Assembly (NCBI GenBank): GCA_023853785.1
Contig: JAJIRX010000555.1
Location: 186,001-250,000, forward strand
Direction: 5' to 3'
From: Psilocybe azurescens
Lineage: Eukaryota; Basidiomycota; Agaricomycetes; Agaricales; Agrocybaceae
Length of the DNA: 64,000 nt
In this document: piece after piece, positions 58,701 through 64,000 of the stretch
Numbering within the stretch: position 1 is the first letter of the stretch
Layout: the number at the start of each line of letters is the position of its first letter
Translations under genes and position numbers: made by a program
Notes under the pieces: model-generated
Seen by the model: only the letters and a program-made list of their open reading frames with translations
Databases searched by the model: none
What the model was told of the DNA's origin: nothing

Positions 58701-58980
58701 TTCGCCTCTTTGTACTGTGAGTTATGTCATTGAACTGACCATCTCCGAGGGCGTTTAGCTCGTCTTCTTCCCAGATTCTGCCATTCTGTTCAACTCTTAT
58801 CGCTTGCAGAGCCCATCCTGCATCTTCCAAATGGCCTAGGACTTCTTCCTTCAAGTCCTCTAGCTCAACTAGAGCATCAATGACATCCTGAGCACAGCTG
58901 CTTTCCGGAACTTCAGCAAAGTGGAGGGTGCCGGTGGGAAGGATGGTGGGCACAATCAAAGTATCAGTCCGATTAAGCAT
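52718..58980 (-). CDS. diaphanous-type formin
   Basis: A large actin nucleator/elongator for cables and rings. On the minus strand: an N-terminal segment (LIVPTILPTGTLHFAEVPES), then the Rho-GTPase-binding/FH3 region (KWYIDGLRIGKTPDMKLVKH, EITVLLEVLKCLRVLLNTE, ALVNALTNCPEKLEDRMILR, GLNELIVALRYIKPPDSL), a coiled coil, the FH1 poly-Pro region (54640-55010), and the FH2 domain (KMKSFFWNKSTTSSVTPSVW, AIMLSRIKMDYPRIRRALLE, KALSKQLPTTEEMERLKSF, KGGSDCPTLLHYLARVLMRK). A basic C-terminal tail ends ANSGGRS at the stop 52718-52720. There are many short introns. The G4 run at 54905-54908 (plus strand) lacks one base; adding it makes PPPPPTSSTPISYPADLATP continuous. It is one of the largest fungal formin layouts, about 1700-1800 residues. 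Confidence 0.9.
54684..54833 (+). repeat. GGA/GGC-rich repeat encoding FH1 poly-proline
   Basis: Two long runs of ggc/gga triplets (about 54684-54715 and 54763-54833) encode uninterrupted proline on the minus strand. The tract is prone to length change and read error, so the exact Pro count should not be trusted. Confidence 0.85.
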
Positions 58981-59528
58981 ACCGAATCAAATAGGTCCAG
59001 GGCAAGTGCAGGGGAAAATAAACAGGCCAGTAACGACGCGCCCAATCGCGTCCTTTGGATCGAAAGTTGCTCAGCAACCTGGCCGTAGAATTGGTAGAGG
59101 CCCTCCAATCGAATGGCTAGTATATATCCCTGTGATAAATAGAGTAGCAACCTCGGGATATTGACAAGCCAGGTATAAAGTTTGGGATAAGTATCAAGAC
59201 ACAGTTTTAGAAGATGTTGAATTTAGGGATATTCGAATGTTCATCGATTCATCCCTTCTTGTTGTTCGTACTGGTATATATGTCATTTGAGTCAAGACTG
59301 AAGAGACTGGGTGGTGTAAGGGCACGTGGTGCTTGACGCGAGCTATCTCGATTTGCTCTGACTTCCTTTTGATCAACCCGATCCGATCCTTGCTTGCTTA
59401 GTTTGGTGCCTAACATATGTATCCAACTTATATTCTTACAATATATACAGGGTAATGGGTATTACAACAGACAAGTAAAGAGACCATGAAAAGCATTGAT
59501 ATCTGAAAAGAAAGGAGTTCCCTACATA
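58981..59528. other. intergenic, formin promoter
   Basis: 548 bp between the formin start and the MCM6 stop, both on the minus strand. It includes the formin promoter and MCM6 3' UTR. No other gene was recognised. Confidence 0.5.
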
Positions 59529-62798
<3,270 letters not shown>

Positions 62799-63000
62799 GG
62801 TTATAATCAGGATGTAACGTCGCCGACGCGCTTTGAAGGTGAGGGTGTAATGAATGTTACGCGACGACAGGAAAATTGGATTCGCGCCCCGAGTTTAGGG
62901 CAGGCGTTTTCGTGTGCGTGACGCCATTTAGTCACTAAATTCCCTCGTTAATTACTGGTGGTCACCCATCTGTACCCCTCCCCTCTCACACTCCTCGCCC
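62799..63000. promoter_or_regulatory. 202-bp divergent promoter, MCM6/phosphatase
   Basis: Short intergenic region with MCM6 start on one side and the tyrosine phosphatase start on the other. It contains ACGCG-type words (tgcgtgacgcc, cgacgcgct), reminiscent of MCB elements (ACGCGT) that drive G1/S genes in fungi, but no perfect MCB was confirmed. Confidence 0.4.
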
Positions 63001-64000
63001 ATGCACGATCTTGACCCTCTCGACCCTGCATATGTACAAGATGTGCTCTCCAAACCTCCTTTTATTACCATTCCCGGTGTTATAAACGTCAGAGACCTTG
63101 GTCATTATCCTTCCACGGAAAAGGGCCTGGTTACCAGAGCTGGTTTTCTCTTTCGCTCTGCAGAACTATCTGGTATCACAGATGAGGGTATGTCCGGGTC
63201 ACAGTCCATGGAAATTTTTCTCATCGATCCGCTAGGAAAGGCTAAACTGAAGGAACTCGGAGTCACGAAAGTCTTTGATCTTCGCTCTGACACAGAAATA
63301 CGGAAGTACAACACCCCATTACCTCAAATCGATGGCGTCAAAGTCATACATATCCCAGTGTTCCAAACAGCAGACTATAGCCCGGAGATGATGGCCAAGT
63401 ACGTACGTGATGATACTTTCCCGGTCTCTTCTACCACCCGGCTAACGCATGTGATTGCCTTCCATAGGAGATATCAACTGTATGCAAGTGGAAAGACCGA
63501 GGTGCGCATCGCCTGAGAACATTGCACCCAATTTATATTAACTGGATTTTGAAATGGATTAGGCTTTCTTGGAATTGTACTCCCAAATTCTTGACAATGG
63601 AGGACACGCTTTTGGGACCATCCTACGACATGTACGAGACAAACCAGACGAAGGTTGTCTCTTTCACTGCACCGCTGGCAAAGATCGAACTGGTATAATG
63701 GCCGCCATCTTTCTCAAGGTATCTCGATACAGTCAATGGGTTAGCAGTTACTGATAGGTCTATTGAAGCTAGCTGGCGTGGAAGATGAGCTGATTTCGCG
63801 TGATTATGCGCTTACGCGTGTGGGTAGGGAACCTGCCAGAGAGATGATCATGGCTAGACTTTCCAAGGAACCTCTGTTTGCCTCGAATAACGAAGCAGCC
63901 CTTAATATGTTTACCTGCCGGTGAGGATTTTTACAACTTTTACAACTTTTCAAGTTTTTGACATGAATGCGACACCTGTGCAAAAGTCATGAAACTATGC
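63001..64000 (+). CDS. protein tyrosine phosphatase (Y_phosphatase3), partial
   Basis: A single-domain tyrosine phosphatase-like protein cut by the right edge. The N-terminus holds FITIPGVINVRDLGHYPSTE and GLVTRAGFLFRSAELSGI. The second part has KELGVTKVFDLRSDTEIRKY. The signature loop is FHCTAGKDRTGIMAAI, giving the CX5R motif with Cys nucleophile and Arg. Exons are 63001-63187, 63237-63399, 63468-63501, 63565-63718, 63770-63920 and one starting near 63987 that runs off the end; internal edges were read from gt/ag sites and frame, with small uncertainty. Relatives in this family act on phosphotyrosine or phosphoinositides; the substrate is not known here. Confidence 0.8.

Overview
The window is nuclear DNA of a filamentous basidiomycete, most likely an Agaricomycete. 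Genes are dense and split by many 45-75 nt introns. The gene set includes MCM6, TFIIB, TAF12, RRN3, RRS1, lipin, a formin, TIP41, dynein light intermediate chain, a sedolisin and an S28 peptidase, and there is no bacterial-style operon structure. I assigned families by reading motifs in spliced translations; no database search was possible.

Layout. 1-8.2 kb is gene-poor and accessory: a decayed copy and a near-complete copy of a berberine-bridge-type FAD oxidase, a SnoaL-like protein, a cyclin-like protein and an 879-bp PIF/Harbinger-type MITE. 8.3-10.9 kb holds a secreted sedolisin with 14 exons, three of them microexons of 9, 10 and 12 nt. 10.9-30.1 kb is a compact housekeeping block: Tls1/C9orf78-like splicing factor, an unknown protein, dynein light intermediate chain, TIP41, TAF12, RRS1, TFIIB, an acidic low-complexity protein, a Barentsz-type exon-junction-complex protein, an epoxide hydrolase and THO3/Tex1. 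30.4-33.8 kb holds a decayed multi-pass membrane protein gene whose 3' coding end carries a 415-bp hAT-type MITE. 35-44 kb is metabolic: S28 peptidase, nucleoside hydrolase, medium-chain alcohol dehydrogenase, arrestin-like protein. 44.6-64 kb is core cell biology: RRN3, complex I NDUFB9-type LYR subunit, lipin, a formin, MCM6, and a tyrosine phosphatase cut by the window end.

How the genes relate. Several pairs diverge from very short shared promoters (DLIC/TIP41, TAF12/RRS1, RRN3/NDUFB9, MCM6/phosphatase). TAF12 and TFIIB serve RNA polymerase II initiation, RRN3 serves RNA polymerase I, and RRS1 acts in ribosome assembly. There is no sign that neighbours form one pathway beyond shared promoters.

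The strongest window-wide signal is technical. At least 16 otherwise good genes or gene parts need exactly one base added to, or rarely removed from, a short homopolymer run to restore a continuous protein. Essential single-copy genes are affected, so consensus errors are the likeliest cause. The clearest biological finding is the hAT MITE, which has a perfect 8-bp target duplication and replaced a 29-residue protein tail with six MITE-encoded residues. I saw no CRISPR array, rRNA, tRNA, or convincing new multi-gene system.
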